A stretch of DNA of 7,857 bases from JACDET01 sp035568375. Lineage in GTDB: Bacteria; Patescibacteriota; Microgenomatia; Levybacterales; UBA12049. The notes below the pieces were generated by a model. It did no database searches and was not told where the DNA came from. It saw only the letters and a list, made by a program, of their open reading frames with translations. The position numbers were made by a program, and so were the translations under genes. Shown piece after piece: positions 1 to 5,653 of this stretch. Position 1 is the stretch's first letter. The number at the start of each line of letters is the position of its first letter. Where the stretch lies: positions 1 to 7,857 of the forward strand of contig DATMOG010000073.1 in NCBI GenBank assembly GCA_035568375.1, given 5' to 3'.

Positions 1-2031
1 TATAGAGCACTTATTGATGAGGAAATAAAATCAGAAGAAGAACAAAAAAAAGAAAAACAAAAAGAACTCAATTTGCTACGAAACAAAGTAATTGTCAGTT
101 TATTCTTAGGAGGATTCATCCTTTGGGGAAGTTTTCCAGGGCTCATGAATACCGCTCCGGCAATTGTTCAAAATCCACTCTTACAGCTTCTTTTGGCAAT
201 ACCTGTTCAATTTTGGGCTGGGTGGGAATTCTACAGATCAACGATTAAAGCAATACGACATAGAACGGCTAATATGGATACACTTGTTACTATTGGTACA
301 ACTGTTGCATTTGTTTATTCTGCATTTGTAACCTTGCTTCCACAACTTGCTACGCAAATAGGATTACAGCTAACAACATATTTTGATACATCAACTATTA
401 TTATTGGTCTTATTCTTTTAGGCCGTTTCTTTGAAGCACGAGCAAAAGCTAGTACATCAGATGCAATTAAAAAACTGATCGGTTTACAAGCAAAAACAGC
501 GCGAATTGTAAAAGACGGACAGGAAGTAGATATACCGATAGACCAGGTTGAAATAGGCAATATTATTCGTGTGAGACCAGGAGAGAAAGTACCAACAGAT
601 GGAGAAATTGTTGAGGGTGATTCAACGCTCGATGAATCAATGATTACTGGAGAATCAATTCCTGTAGATAAAACTGTAGGGGATACAGTTGTTGGTGCAA
701 CATTTAATAAATCAGGAACATTTCTCTATAAAGCAACAAAAGTAGGTTCTGATACGATGCTCGCACAAATTATAAAGTTAGTACAAGAAGCACAAGGTAG
801 TAAAGCACCAATCCAGAGAATTGCTGATCTTATTTCTTCTTACTTTGTTCCGGTAGTCTTGATGCTTGCGATACTTACCTTTATTGTTTGGTATGACTTT
901 GGAAGTGCTCCTGCCTACATTTTCGCGCTTCTTAATACAGTTGCAGTTTTGATTATTGCATGTCCTTGTGCAATGGGTTTGGCAACGCCAACAGCTATTA
1001 TGGTTGGAACGGGTAAAGGTGCAGAACATGGCATTTTAATAAAAGATGCAGCAAGTTTAGAGACAGCACAACGAATTAAAACCATCGTTTTTGACAAGAC
1101 AGGAACATTAACAAATGGTAAACCGGAAGTTACTGATATTATCACCGCAAATCATATCCAGGGAGAAGAAATACTTAAGCTTGCAGCCTCGATTGAAAAA
1201 GGATCAGAACATTCACTAGCAGAGGCGATTGTGAAAGAAGCAGAGAAAACAAATATTCAACTTTTACCAGTCGAGAAATTTCAAGCAATTCCCGGACATG
1301 GAGTTGAAGGACTGGTTGATGGAAAACGACTTTCTTTTGGGAATAGACGACTGATGGAAAAGGAAAACATATCTCTTGTGCATGTTGAACAAGTGGTATC
1401 AGAGCTTGAGAGTAACGGAAAAACAGTAATGATGCTCTCCCTTGATGGAAAACTTTCAGCTCTCATTGCGGTTGCTGATACAGTAAAAGAAAGTGCAATT
1501 GAAGGAGTCAAAACGCTGCAGAAAATGGGAATTGAAGTTGTCATGCTTACAGGGGATAACAAAAGAACTGCCGATGCGATTGCCAAGCAAATTGGAATTA
1601 CCCGAGTAATCGCCGAAGTGCTTCCTGATCAAAAAGAAGCAGAGATAAGAAAAATCCAAGCAGAAGGTAAAAAAGTAGCAATGGTTGGAGATGGTATTAA
1701 TGATGCACCGGCATTGGCCGCTTCTGATTTAGGAATTGCGATGGGAAGCGGTACTGATGTCGCGATAGAAGCTGCTGATATTACGCTGGTGAATAAAAAT
1801 CTTTCATCTATTGCATCTGCTATTACTCTTTCTAAGAAAACAATGCGCACTATTAAAATGAATTTATTCTGGGCGTTTGGTTACAATATCATTTTAATTC
1901 CTGTTGCTGCAGGAGTTTTGTATCCTTTCTTTCACATATTGTTAAACCCGATATTTGCCTCGGTTGCGATGGCTTCAAGTTCTATCTCTGTTGTTTCTAA
2001 CTCCCTTCTTCTCAAGAAATATAAAATTTAA
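1..2031 (+). CDS. copA: Cu+-exporting P1B-1-type ATPase CopA (5' end outside window)
   Basis: Membrane pump that uses ATP to move Cu+ out of the cytoplasm. The frame is open from base 1, so the gene is cut by the window edge; residues are counted from the first codon. The opening Tyr-Arg-Ala matches the usual end of an HMA domain (GY.A), so at least one HMA domain probably lies upstream. Visible motifs are TGES (216-219), the CPC metal site in a membrane helix (321-323), the phosphorylation motif DKTGT (D365), TGDN, and GDGINDAP from G563. The C-terminal helices carry N-x6-YN-x4-P and M-x2-SS, the signature of the Cu+ (P1B-1) subgroup. About eight TM helices are present. The conserved His-Pro motif reads SEHS (H404-S405), with Ser in place of Pro. 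The TTG at 73 is only an internal codon. Whether copA also has an operator upstream cannot be seen. Confidence 0.96.
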   Translation, partial: YRALIDEEIKSEEEQKKEKQKELNLLRNKVIVSLFLGGFILWGSFPGLMNTAPAIVQNPLLQLLLAIPVQFWAGWEFYRSTIKAIRHRTANMDTLVTIGTTVAFVYSAFVTLLPQLATQIGLQLTTYFDTSTIIIGLILLGRFFEARAKASTSDAIKKLIGLQAKTARIVKDGQEVDIPIDQVEIGNIIRVRPGEKVPTDGEIVEGDSTLDESMITGESIPVDKTVGDTVVGATFNKSGTFLYKATKVGSDTMLAQIIKLVQEAQGSKAPIQRIADLISSYFVPVVLMLAILTFIVWYDFGSAPAYIFALLNTVAVLIIACPCAMGLATPTAIMVGTGKGAEHGILIKDAASLETAQRIKTIVFDKTGTLTNGKPEVTDIITANHIQGEEILKLAASIEKGSEHSLAEAIVKEAEKTNIQLLPVEKFQAIPGHGVEGLVDGKRLSFGNRRLMEKENISLVHVEQVVSELESNGKTVMMLSLDGKLSALIAVADTVKESAIEGVKTLQKMGIEVVMLTGDNKRTADAIAKQIGITRVIAEVLPDQKEAEIRKIQAEGKKVAMVGDGINDAPALAASDLGIAMGSGTDVAIEAADITLVNKNLSSIASAITLSKKTMRTIKMNLFWAFGYNIILIPVAAGVLYPFFHILLNPIFASVAMASSSISVVSNSLLLKKYKI

Positions 2032-2037
2032 TGAAAC

Positions 2038-2053
2038 TTACTTATAGAAGTAA
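2038..2053. repeat. Short AT-rich inverted repeat between copA and P1
   Basis: TTACTT-ATAG-AAGTAA is a perfect 6-bp dyad with a 4-nt loop, starting 7 bases after the copA stop and ending 3 bases before the P1 -35 box. The stem is AT-rich and no T-run follows, so it is a poor intrinsic terminator. It shares outer TTAC...GTAA bases with the nearby operators, so it could be an upstream auxiliary protein site. Its function is unknown. Confidence 0.4.
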
Positions 2054-2056
2054 TAG

Positions 2057-2085
2057 TTGCAAAATAACGTATAAGGTACTACAAT
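2057..2085 (+). promoter_or_regulatory. Promoter P1 (sigma70-type) for the Cys-rich protein operon
   Basis: TTGCAA (2057-2062), a 17-bp spacer and TACAAT (2080-2085) form a good -35/-10 pair. Transcription should begin near 2092, only about 6 nt before the ATG at 2098, leaving no room for a normal Shine-Dalgarno leader. The -10 box lies inside the operator at 2077-2093. Confidence 0.75.
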
Positions 2086-2093
2086 CTGTAGCA
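2077..2093. promoter_or_regulatory. BlaI/CopY-like operator O1
   Basis: T-a-CTACA-atc-TGTAG-c-A is a perfect 5-bp dyad with a 3-nt spacer plus a matching outer T/A pair. It covers the P1 -10 box and the likely transcription start, so a bound repressor would block RNA polymerase. The core TACA/TGTA halves match the BlaI/MecI/CopY half-sites. The same layout recurs at 4225-4241 and 5634-5650, and the repressor gene lies in between. Confidence 0.75.
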
Positions 2094-2097
2094 GGGT

Positions 2098-2826
2098 ATG
2101 AAAAAAATTAATGTATCATTGTTCAAAAATACTGGACTTGTACAACTTCTCTTCGTCGGAGTTTTTATCAGTATTCTAATTGGCGCAAATATACTAATCA
2201 ACAACAAGAGTACTTCTTCACAGAATCCAAGTGCCTCAAGTCCTTTGCACAAAGAACTGCAAGCTGTATACGATAAAATTCCAACATTACCCGGGAAATT
2301 GAATTTTCTTAAACAAAGTAATAATCTTACAAAAAAAGTCGATCCAGAACTTACTGATTTGGATAGTCAGATTATTACATGTGGTGCATCAGTCGATAGT
2401 TTACTTTCCAGTTCACCAAGTTATGCTGGAAGCTGTGTTGGTGGTGCAGGAACATTATCAAGTACAAAAGGCATGACCCTTGGTGGTCAATGCTGTGGGA
2501 CATTAATGGATACAAGTGAACGACACGCAAATCTTCAAAAACTGCAAGCATATAAAACTATGCCAGATATTATTCTTGATCCAATGCATACTCCAATTAC
2601 TCTAGCTAAAAAGTGGATTGATTATGACAATAGTACAACCTTAACTTCAGATGAACAAAAAATCTATGATCAGGCAATGACTATATCAAAAGAGAAGCCA
2701 TGCTGTTGTAAGTGTTGGCATTATTATACGAATGAAGGGATAGCAAAAAAGATGATAAAAGACGGAACATATAATTCAAAACAAATTGCAGATTACTGGG
2801 ATGCATCACAAATTTGCGGAGTATAA
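2098..2826 (+). CDS. Membrane-anchored Cys-rich extracytoplasmic protein, probable metal binder
   Basis: 242 aa, family not recognised. One hydrophobic segment (about 13-32) is followed by a Ser/Asn-rich linker and an extracytoplasmic region. It has nine cysteines: C95, C113, the pair C132-C133 in a GGQCCG turn, the cluster C202-C203-C204-x-C206 followed by W207-H208, and C240 in a C-terminal Cys-Gly-Val. Possible further soft-metal ligands are H143, M155, M163 and H164. The clustered Cys/His/Met and the place in a copper-linked regulon suggest binding or trafficking of Cu+ outside the membrane; this is inference. The CCCxCWH region followed by two predicted helices recalls PCYCGC-type metal-binding proteins in style, but I cannot claim homology. 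ATG 2098 is the only plausible start upstream of the TM segment, and it sits just behind P1/O1. It is the first gene of a three-gene unit. Confidence 0.85.
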   Translation: MKKINVSLFKNTGLVQLLFVGVFISILIGANILINNKSTSSQNPSASSPLHKELQAVYDKIPTLPGKLNFLKQSNNLTKKVDPELTDLDSQIITCGASVDSLLSSSPSYAGSCVGGAGTLSSTKGMTLGGQCCGTLMDTSERHANLQKLQAYKTMPDIILDPMHTPITLAKKWIDYDNSTTLTSDEQKIYDQAMTISKEKPCCCKCWHYYTNEGIAKKMIKDGTYNSKQIADYWDASQICGV

Positions 2827-2837
2827 AAAACTTAAAT

Positions 2838-3983
2838 ATGAGGAAACCTGTCCAAAAGACACTCTATGAGTGTCCGATTTGTAAACTCCATTATTCCTCA
2901 AAATTGTGGGCAAAAAAATGTGAGAGCTGGTGCAAGAAACATGATAGTTGTAATTTAGCAATTACATCTCATTCTATTGAGACAAAGCAAACACGAGAGA
3001 ATTCTCAAAGTTCAAAAAATAATTCATTAGTTATATCTCTATCAAAAAATAAACTTCTTCTTTTATTGTTGGTCTTACTTTCGTCTCTAGCAATTACATT
3101 ATCCTATCCATTGCTTTCAGAGCAGCCATTTATCGCAAATATTGCAAAGCTCTTGCGGGGCAATAGGATTGAAACAGGATATATAAAAAACGGTAACTAT
3201 GCAGAAAGAAAGATAGCAGTTTTTGAAGAGATCAATCCTAAAAATGGGTTTGCCTCCAAGATAGTATTGGGTGGTACTATTCCAAAGCTGGTATCTTTAG
3301 GAGTTATTGATATGACAAAAATGCAGCAGACTTATCAAGCACGAGGTGGTATACCAAAAGAGGAAATGCAACTTCTTACAACATCTTCACGTACACCGCT
3401 TACCATTACTGCAGGTAATGCCAACTGGATCGTGAATCTGCTTTGGGCAATAGGTTTGTCTAATAAAATGGAAATTAATAAACAAAGTCCAGTTAATGGG
3501 CCTGATGTCAATGATTTTGCCTCAACCGGCGGATGGACATTAGGAAAAGAGGAAAGCGGAGGAGCATACTTTAATAAGTATCCGCTTATTTCATTAAATT
3601 CTCAGCAGCAAAAGCGAGTTAAAATGATTGCTGATAGCACTTATCGTCCATGCTGCAATAACTCGACTTTTTTTCAAGACTGTAATCATGGATCAGCCGG
3701 AATGGCATTGATTGAATTGGGTGTATCACAAGGCTTATCTGATAATGAAATTTATCAAACAATTCTTGCATTTAACGCATTCTGGTTTCCACAGAACTAC
3801 AATGAAATTGCTTTATATTTTAATGTCGTTAAAAATACCGATTGGCACGATGTTGATCCAAAACTTGCTTTATCCAAAAACTATTCAAGTATTGGCGGAT
3901 GGATGGCTAATATCGATACAGAAGTTGCCAAAGTGCCTAATCTGTTACCAAAACCACAAAATAGTGGGAGTTGTGGCGCATAA
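2838..3983 (+). CDS. Single-TM protein with N-terminal Cys/His finger and extracytoplasmic Cys/His domain
   Basis: 381 aa from the ATG at 2838; family not recognised. Residues 10-40 form a compact finger, C12-x2-C15-x12-C28-x3-C32-x2-H35-x2-C38, probably cytoplasmic and binding Zn or Cu. One TM helix follows (about 71-92). The outer domain carries two GGW motifs (231-233, 353-355) and a cluster C272-C273-x8-C282-x-H284 followed by helices. The protein ends Cys-Gly-Ala (C379), like the preceding protein's Cys-Gly-Val. A TTG at 2814 would add eight residues and overlap the upstream gene; I prefer the ATG, 11 nt after the upstream stop, although neither has a clear ribosome site. A metal-binding domain on each side of the membrane could suit relay or sensing, but the function is unknown. 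Confidence 0.83.
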   Translation: MRKPVQKTLYECPICKLHYSSKLWAKKCESWCKKHDSCNLAITSHSIETKQTRENSQSSKNNSLVISLSKNKLLLLLLVLLSSLAITLSYPLLSEQPFIANIAKLLRGNRIETGYIKNGNYAERKIAVFEEINPKNGFASKIVLGGTIPKLVSLGVIDMTKMQQTYQARGGIPKEEMQLLTTSSRTPLTITAGNANWIVNLLWAIGLSNKMEINKQSPVNGPDVNDFASTGGWTLGKEESGGAYFNKYPLISLNSQQQKRVKMIADSTYRPCCNNSTFFQDCNHGSAGMALIELGVSQGLSDNEIYQTILAFNAFWFPQNYNEIALYFNVVKNTDWHDVDPKLALSKNYSSIGGWMANIDTEVAKVPNLLPKPQNSGSCGA

Positions 3984-3993
3984 GGGAGGTGAT
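3984..3993 (+). promoter_or_regulatory. Strong Shine-Dalgarno site for the 67-aa membrane protein
   Basis: GGGAGGTGAT is complementary, except for its first base, to the 3' end of a standard bacterial 16S rRNA. Its GGAGG core ends 9 nt before the ATG at 3999. It fixes that start and shows that the organism uses SD initiation for at least one internal operon gene, unlike the three promoter-proximal genes. Confidence 0.85.
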
Positions 3994-3998
3994 GAAAA

Positions 3999-4202
3999 AT
4001 GAATAAATTTTTTAACAGTTGCAGACGATGTTTAAATCCATGGGTTGTTGGTCTAATTATTGTTGCAATTATTGGACTTATTATTTTTGTTCCTATTCTT
4101 GGTGTCGCAGCTCTTATTGCTGCCCTTCCTATTATTGGTTGTACCGTAATGTGTGGCGGAATGGCGTTTATGATGATGAAGTCGCCCAAAAAGAAAGAGT
4201 AG
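3999..4202 (+). CDS. Small Cys/Met-rich two-helix membrane protein
   Basis: 67 aa, family not named. The N-terminus has a C8-x2-C11 pair, two adjoining hydrophobic helices cover about 15-50 with a Pro-containing turn near 32, and the end of the second helix holds C48-x2-M51-C52 followed by M55 and M58-M60. The tail is Lys-rich and therefore probably cytoplasmic, which would place both Cys groups on the inner side of a hairpin. Cys-x2-Cys plus clustered Met is typical of Cu+ ligation, so a small copper-binding or accessory membrane peptide is plausible but inferred. The strong ribosome site upstream and clear hydrophobic pattern make it a real gene. It is the last gene of the P1 unit; P2 begins 2 nt after its stop codon. 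Confidence 0.85.
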   Translation: MNKFFNSCRRCLNPWVVGLIIVAIIGLIIFVPILGVAALIAALPIIGCTVMCGGMAFMMMKSPKKKE

Positions 4203-4204
4203 CA

Positions 4205-4233
4205 TTGTTTAATAAAAAGATTCCTGTTACAAT
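4205..4233 (+). promoter_or_regulatory. Promoter P2 of the repressor-protease pair
   Basis: TTGTTT (4205-4210), a 17-bp spacer and TACAAT (4228-4233) form a -35/-10 pair directly after the preceding stop codon. The predicted start of transcription coincides, within a base or so, with the ATG at 4241, so the repressor message should be leaderless. Confidence 0.72.
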
Positions 4234-4241
4234 ATGTAATA
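4225..4241. promoter_or_regulatory. BlaI/CopY-like operator O2 (autoregulatory)
   Basis: T-g-TTACA-ata-TGTAA-t-A is a perfect 5-bp dyad with a 3-nt spacer and an outer T/A pair; the last A is the first base of the repressor start codon. It overlaps the P2 -10 box. From 4223 to 4241 it differs from the P3 site by one base. Its place in front of the repressor gene implies negative autoregulation, as in BlaI, MecI and CopY systems. Confidence 0.78.
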
Positions 4242-4621
4242 TGAGACAAAAACCATTGAGTAATTTAGAACAATACGTGATGAACATTGTATGGGAGCGT
4301 AAAGAGTGTTCAGTAAGAGATGTGCTGGAAGAGTTACAGAAAAAACGAAAGATTGCCTATAGTACAGCTGCAACAATCTTAAGACGCTTAGAACAAAAGA
4401 AACTCGTCGTCAAAAACTCCAATGAAATGACATTTGTATATAGTCCCAAAATATCCAAAGAATCATATAGTAAGGGACTAACACTATCATTTCTCAAAAA
4501 ACAGGTTCAATCTTTTGGAAATATTGCGATGGTTTCATTCGTTGAGACAATAGATGAGTTACCTATTGACAAACGAGAGTATTTTTTGAAACTCTTAGAA
4601 GATCATGATAAGAATAAATAA
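4241..4621 (+). CDS. BlaI/MecI/CopY-family transcriptional repressor
   Basis: 126 aa, the usual size for this family. The N-terminal winged helix (about 7-75) reads much like MecI: an LExxVMNIVWE helix, a V-R-D-V-L-E-E-L helix, then a recognition helix in the AYSTAATILRRL region followed by the wing. The C-terminal third (about 76-126) should be the dimerisation part, which in BlaI/MecI contains the site cut after induction. The frame stays open upstream to 4019 across the 67-aa gene, but family alignment and the promoter/operator just before it fix ATG 4241. It overlaps the M56 protease gene by 17 nt, the classic repressor-protease pairing. Its likely targets are O1, O2 and O3. Whether the inducer is copper (as for CopY) or a cell-wall signal (as for BlaI) is not shown; gene context favours copper. 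Confidence 0.93.
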   Translation: MRQKPLSNLEQYVMNIVWERKECSVRDVLEELQKKRKIAYSTAATILRRLEQKKLVVKNSNEMTFVYSPKISKESYSKGLTLSFLKKQVQSFGNIAMVSFVETIDELPIDKREYFLKLLEDHDKNK

Positions 4622-5609
4622 AAACCTCTTTAAGTTTACTACTCTTGGATTATTCTTAGGTATTGGGGTATTAGTGATTTTATCGAAGTTACTTCCACTA
4701 TTTCTTCAGCGAAGTGTTTATTTCTGTCAGCAATTTGTTAATTCATTCTCGATCAAAATACCTCCTCAAATAGGAATAGGCTTACTTGGAATTTTGTCTG
4801 TAATACTACTTTTAGCTATAAAAAAATTTATCTTTACATTTTTTGAGATTAGGCGCTTACGGTCACAATTAATCCTTCATAGTAAAACAAATAAAACACT
4901 CGGTAGCATACTTAAAAAACTTCATTTACAAAAAAGTGTATATGTTGTTCAAAGCGAAAACTCCTTTGCATTTTGCTACGGTATTCGATCCCCAAAAATA
5001 TATGTATCAACATCCCTCATAGCAATGATGAGCAGAAAAGAACTTGAAGCAATATTGCTCCATGAAAAGTATCATCTGAAAAATAGAGATAGCTTGACTA
5101 TGCTTCTTGCCTCTTTTATGCAGTTGCTTTTCCCATTCTTTCCACTCGTTACAGATTTATTGATTCAATATAAAATTAATCGTGAGATTGAAGCAGATAA
5201 AGAGGCAGTACGTGGTTTAGGTGATTCAGCACCAGTTATTTCAGTGCTTAAAAAATTTCTTACTTTTCCTTCTCCTACATTTGTTACAGCTTCAGCAATA
5301 GCTGATTATGAAACATTAGAACCACGCATAAAAGCGCTTGTAAAAAAAGAGAAGAGTCGAAGTAAAATTAAAATTTCTAATGCAATAATTAGTTTTCTCT
5401 CTCTTACAATTTTGGGGGCATTTGTAATAGCCCCTGTTCATGCAGTTGAGATGCATATGCCACAACAAGACGCAACAATGTTATGTCTACAAGGGGATGC
5501 ATGTGCCAGATGGTGTAAAGAACACAATACAGTTACTCCTTACTCTAGTAATGCTTCACAATCATATTCTCCTGTGAACGCTTCTCAACTTTATAATTCA
5601 GTAAAATGA
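4605..5609 (+). CDS. BlaR1-like M56 membrane metalloprotease with a Met/His/Cys-rich outer tail
   Basis: 334 aa. Hydrophobic segments lie near 9-30, 50-75, 164-187 and 258-280. The zinc protease site is H153-E154-K-Y-H157, with a downstream E194-x3-D198 (EIEAD) giving the third ligand, as in M56 proteases. In BlaR1/MecR1 such a protease sends an outside signal that ends in cleavage of the repressor. Those proteins carry a penicillin-binding sensor of roughly 250 residues after the last TM. Here only about 55 residues follow, with H279, M283, H284, M285, M292, C294, C300, C304 and H307, then a Ser/Asn/Tyr-rich end. This is a plausible metal-sensing tail, though that is inference. The last TM ends in Val-His-Ala, which resembles a signal-peptidase site, so the tail might be cleaved off. 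The gene is co-transcribed with the repressor. It ends in TGA, with P3 starting 3 nt later. Confidence 0.9.
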   Translation: MIRINKNLFKFTTLGLFLGIGVLVILSKLLPLFLQRSVYFCQQFVNSFSIKIPPQIGIGLLGILSVILLLAIKKFIFTFFEIRRLRSQLILHSKTNKTLGSILKKLHLQKSVYVVQSENSFAFCYGIRSPKIYVSTSLIAMMSRKELEAILLHEKYHLKNRDSLTMLLASFMQLLFPFFPLVTDLLIQYKINREIEADKEAVRGLGDSAPVISVLKKFLTFPSPTFVTASAIADYETLEPRIKALVKKEKSRSKIKISNAIISFLSLTILGAFVIAPVHAVEMHMPQQDATMLCLQGDACARWCKEHNTVTPYSSNASQSYSPVNASQLYNSVK

Positions 5610-5612
5610 CTC

Positions 5613-5642
5613 TTGACAATGGGTAAAATTACCTGTTACACT
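5613..5642 (+). promoter_or_regulatory. Promoter P3 for the DsbA/cupredoxin/HMA operon
   Basis: Consensus TTGACA (5613-5618), an 18-bp spacer and TACACT (5637-5642). This is the strongest -35 in the window. The expected transcription start near 5649 leaves about 5 nt before the ATG at 5654, so initiation is again leaderless or nearly so. Confidence 0.8.
5622..5633. repeat. Secondary dyad inside P3, abutting the operator
   Basis: GGTAA-AA-TTACC is a perfect 5-bp inverted repeat in the P3 spacer. Its right arm runs into the extended left flank of O3. Its TTAC/GTAA ends resemble the operator half-sites, so it may be a second repressor contact site; P1 and P2 have no equivalent. Confidence 0.4.
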
Positions 5643-5653
5643 ATGTAATAGGT
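5631..5653. promoter_or_regulatory. BlaI/CopY-like operator O3 (extended palindrome)
   Basis: The core T-g-TTACA-cta-TGTAA-t-A (5634-5650) is extended here by ACC on the left and GGT on the right. The result is a 23-bp palindrome with ten-base arms that mismatch only at 5635/5649. It covers the -10 box, the predicted transcription start and everything up to the ATG, and is the most symmetrical of the three sites. Confidence 0.8.

Noticed and set aside
73..75. TTG as the copA start
   Set aside because: The frame is open to base 1 and the preceding residues look like the end of an HMA domain and its linker.
778..1850. Several minus-strand open frames across copA
   Set aside because: All are antisense to strongly conserved ATPase motifs, low-quality in composition, and lack start signals.
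2814..2837. TTG start adding eight residues to the 381-aa protein
   Set aside because: It overlaps the previous gene and has no ribosome site; the ATG at 2838 is simpler. Not fully excluded.
3712..4002. 96-aa + strand frame overlapping the end of the 381-aa protein
   Set aside because: It is a shifted-frame shadow of a real gene, with no ribosome site and no recognisable domain.
4019..4240. Upstream extension of the repressor reading frame to 4019
   Set aside because: It overlaps the real 67-aa membrane protein in another frame, gives Tyr/Trp/Cys-rich nonsense, and would put P2 and O2 inside the gene. Family alignment begins at ATG 4241.
4241..5609. Beta-lactam resistance regulator pair (BlaI-BlaR1)
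   Set aside because: The M56 protein lacks a penicillin-binding sensor and no beta-lactamase or PBP gene is present. The controlled genes are metal- and thiol-related.
5607..5648. TGA read through as glycine (alternative code) at the end of the M56 gene
   Set aside because: Read-through would run into the P3 promoter and O3 operator and add only a short unrelated tail. No in-frame TGA occurs inside any gene here.
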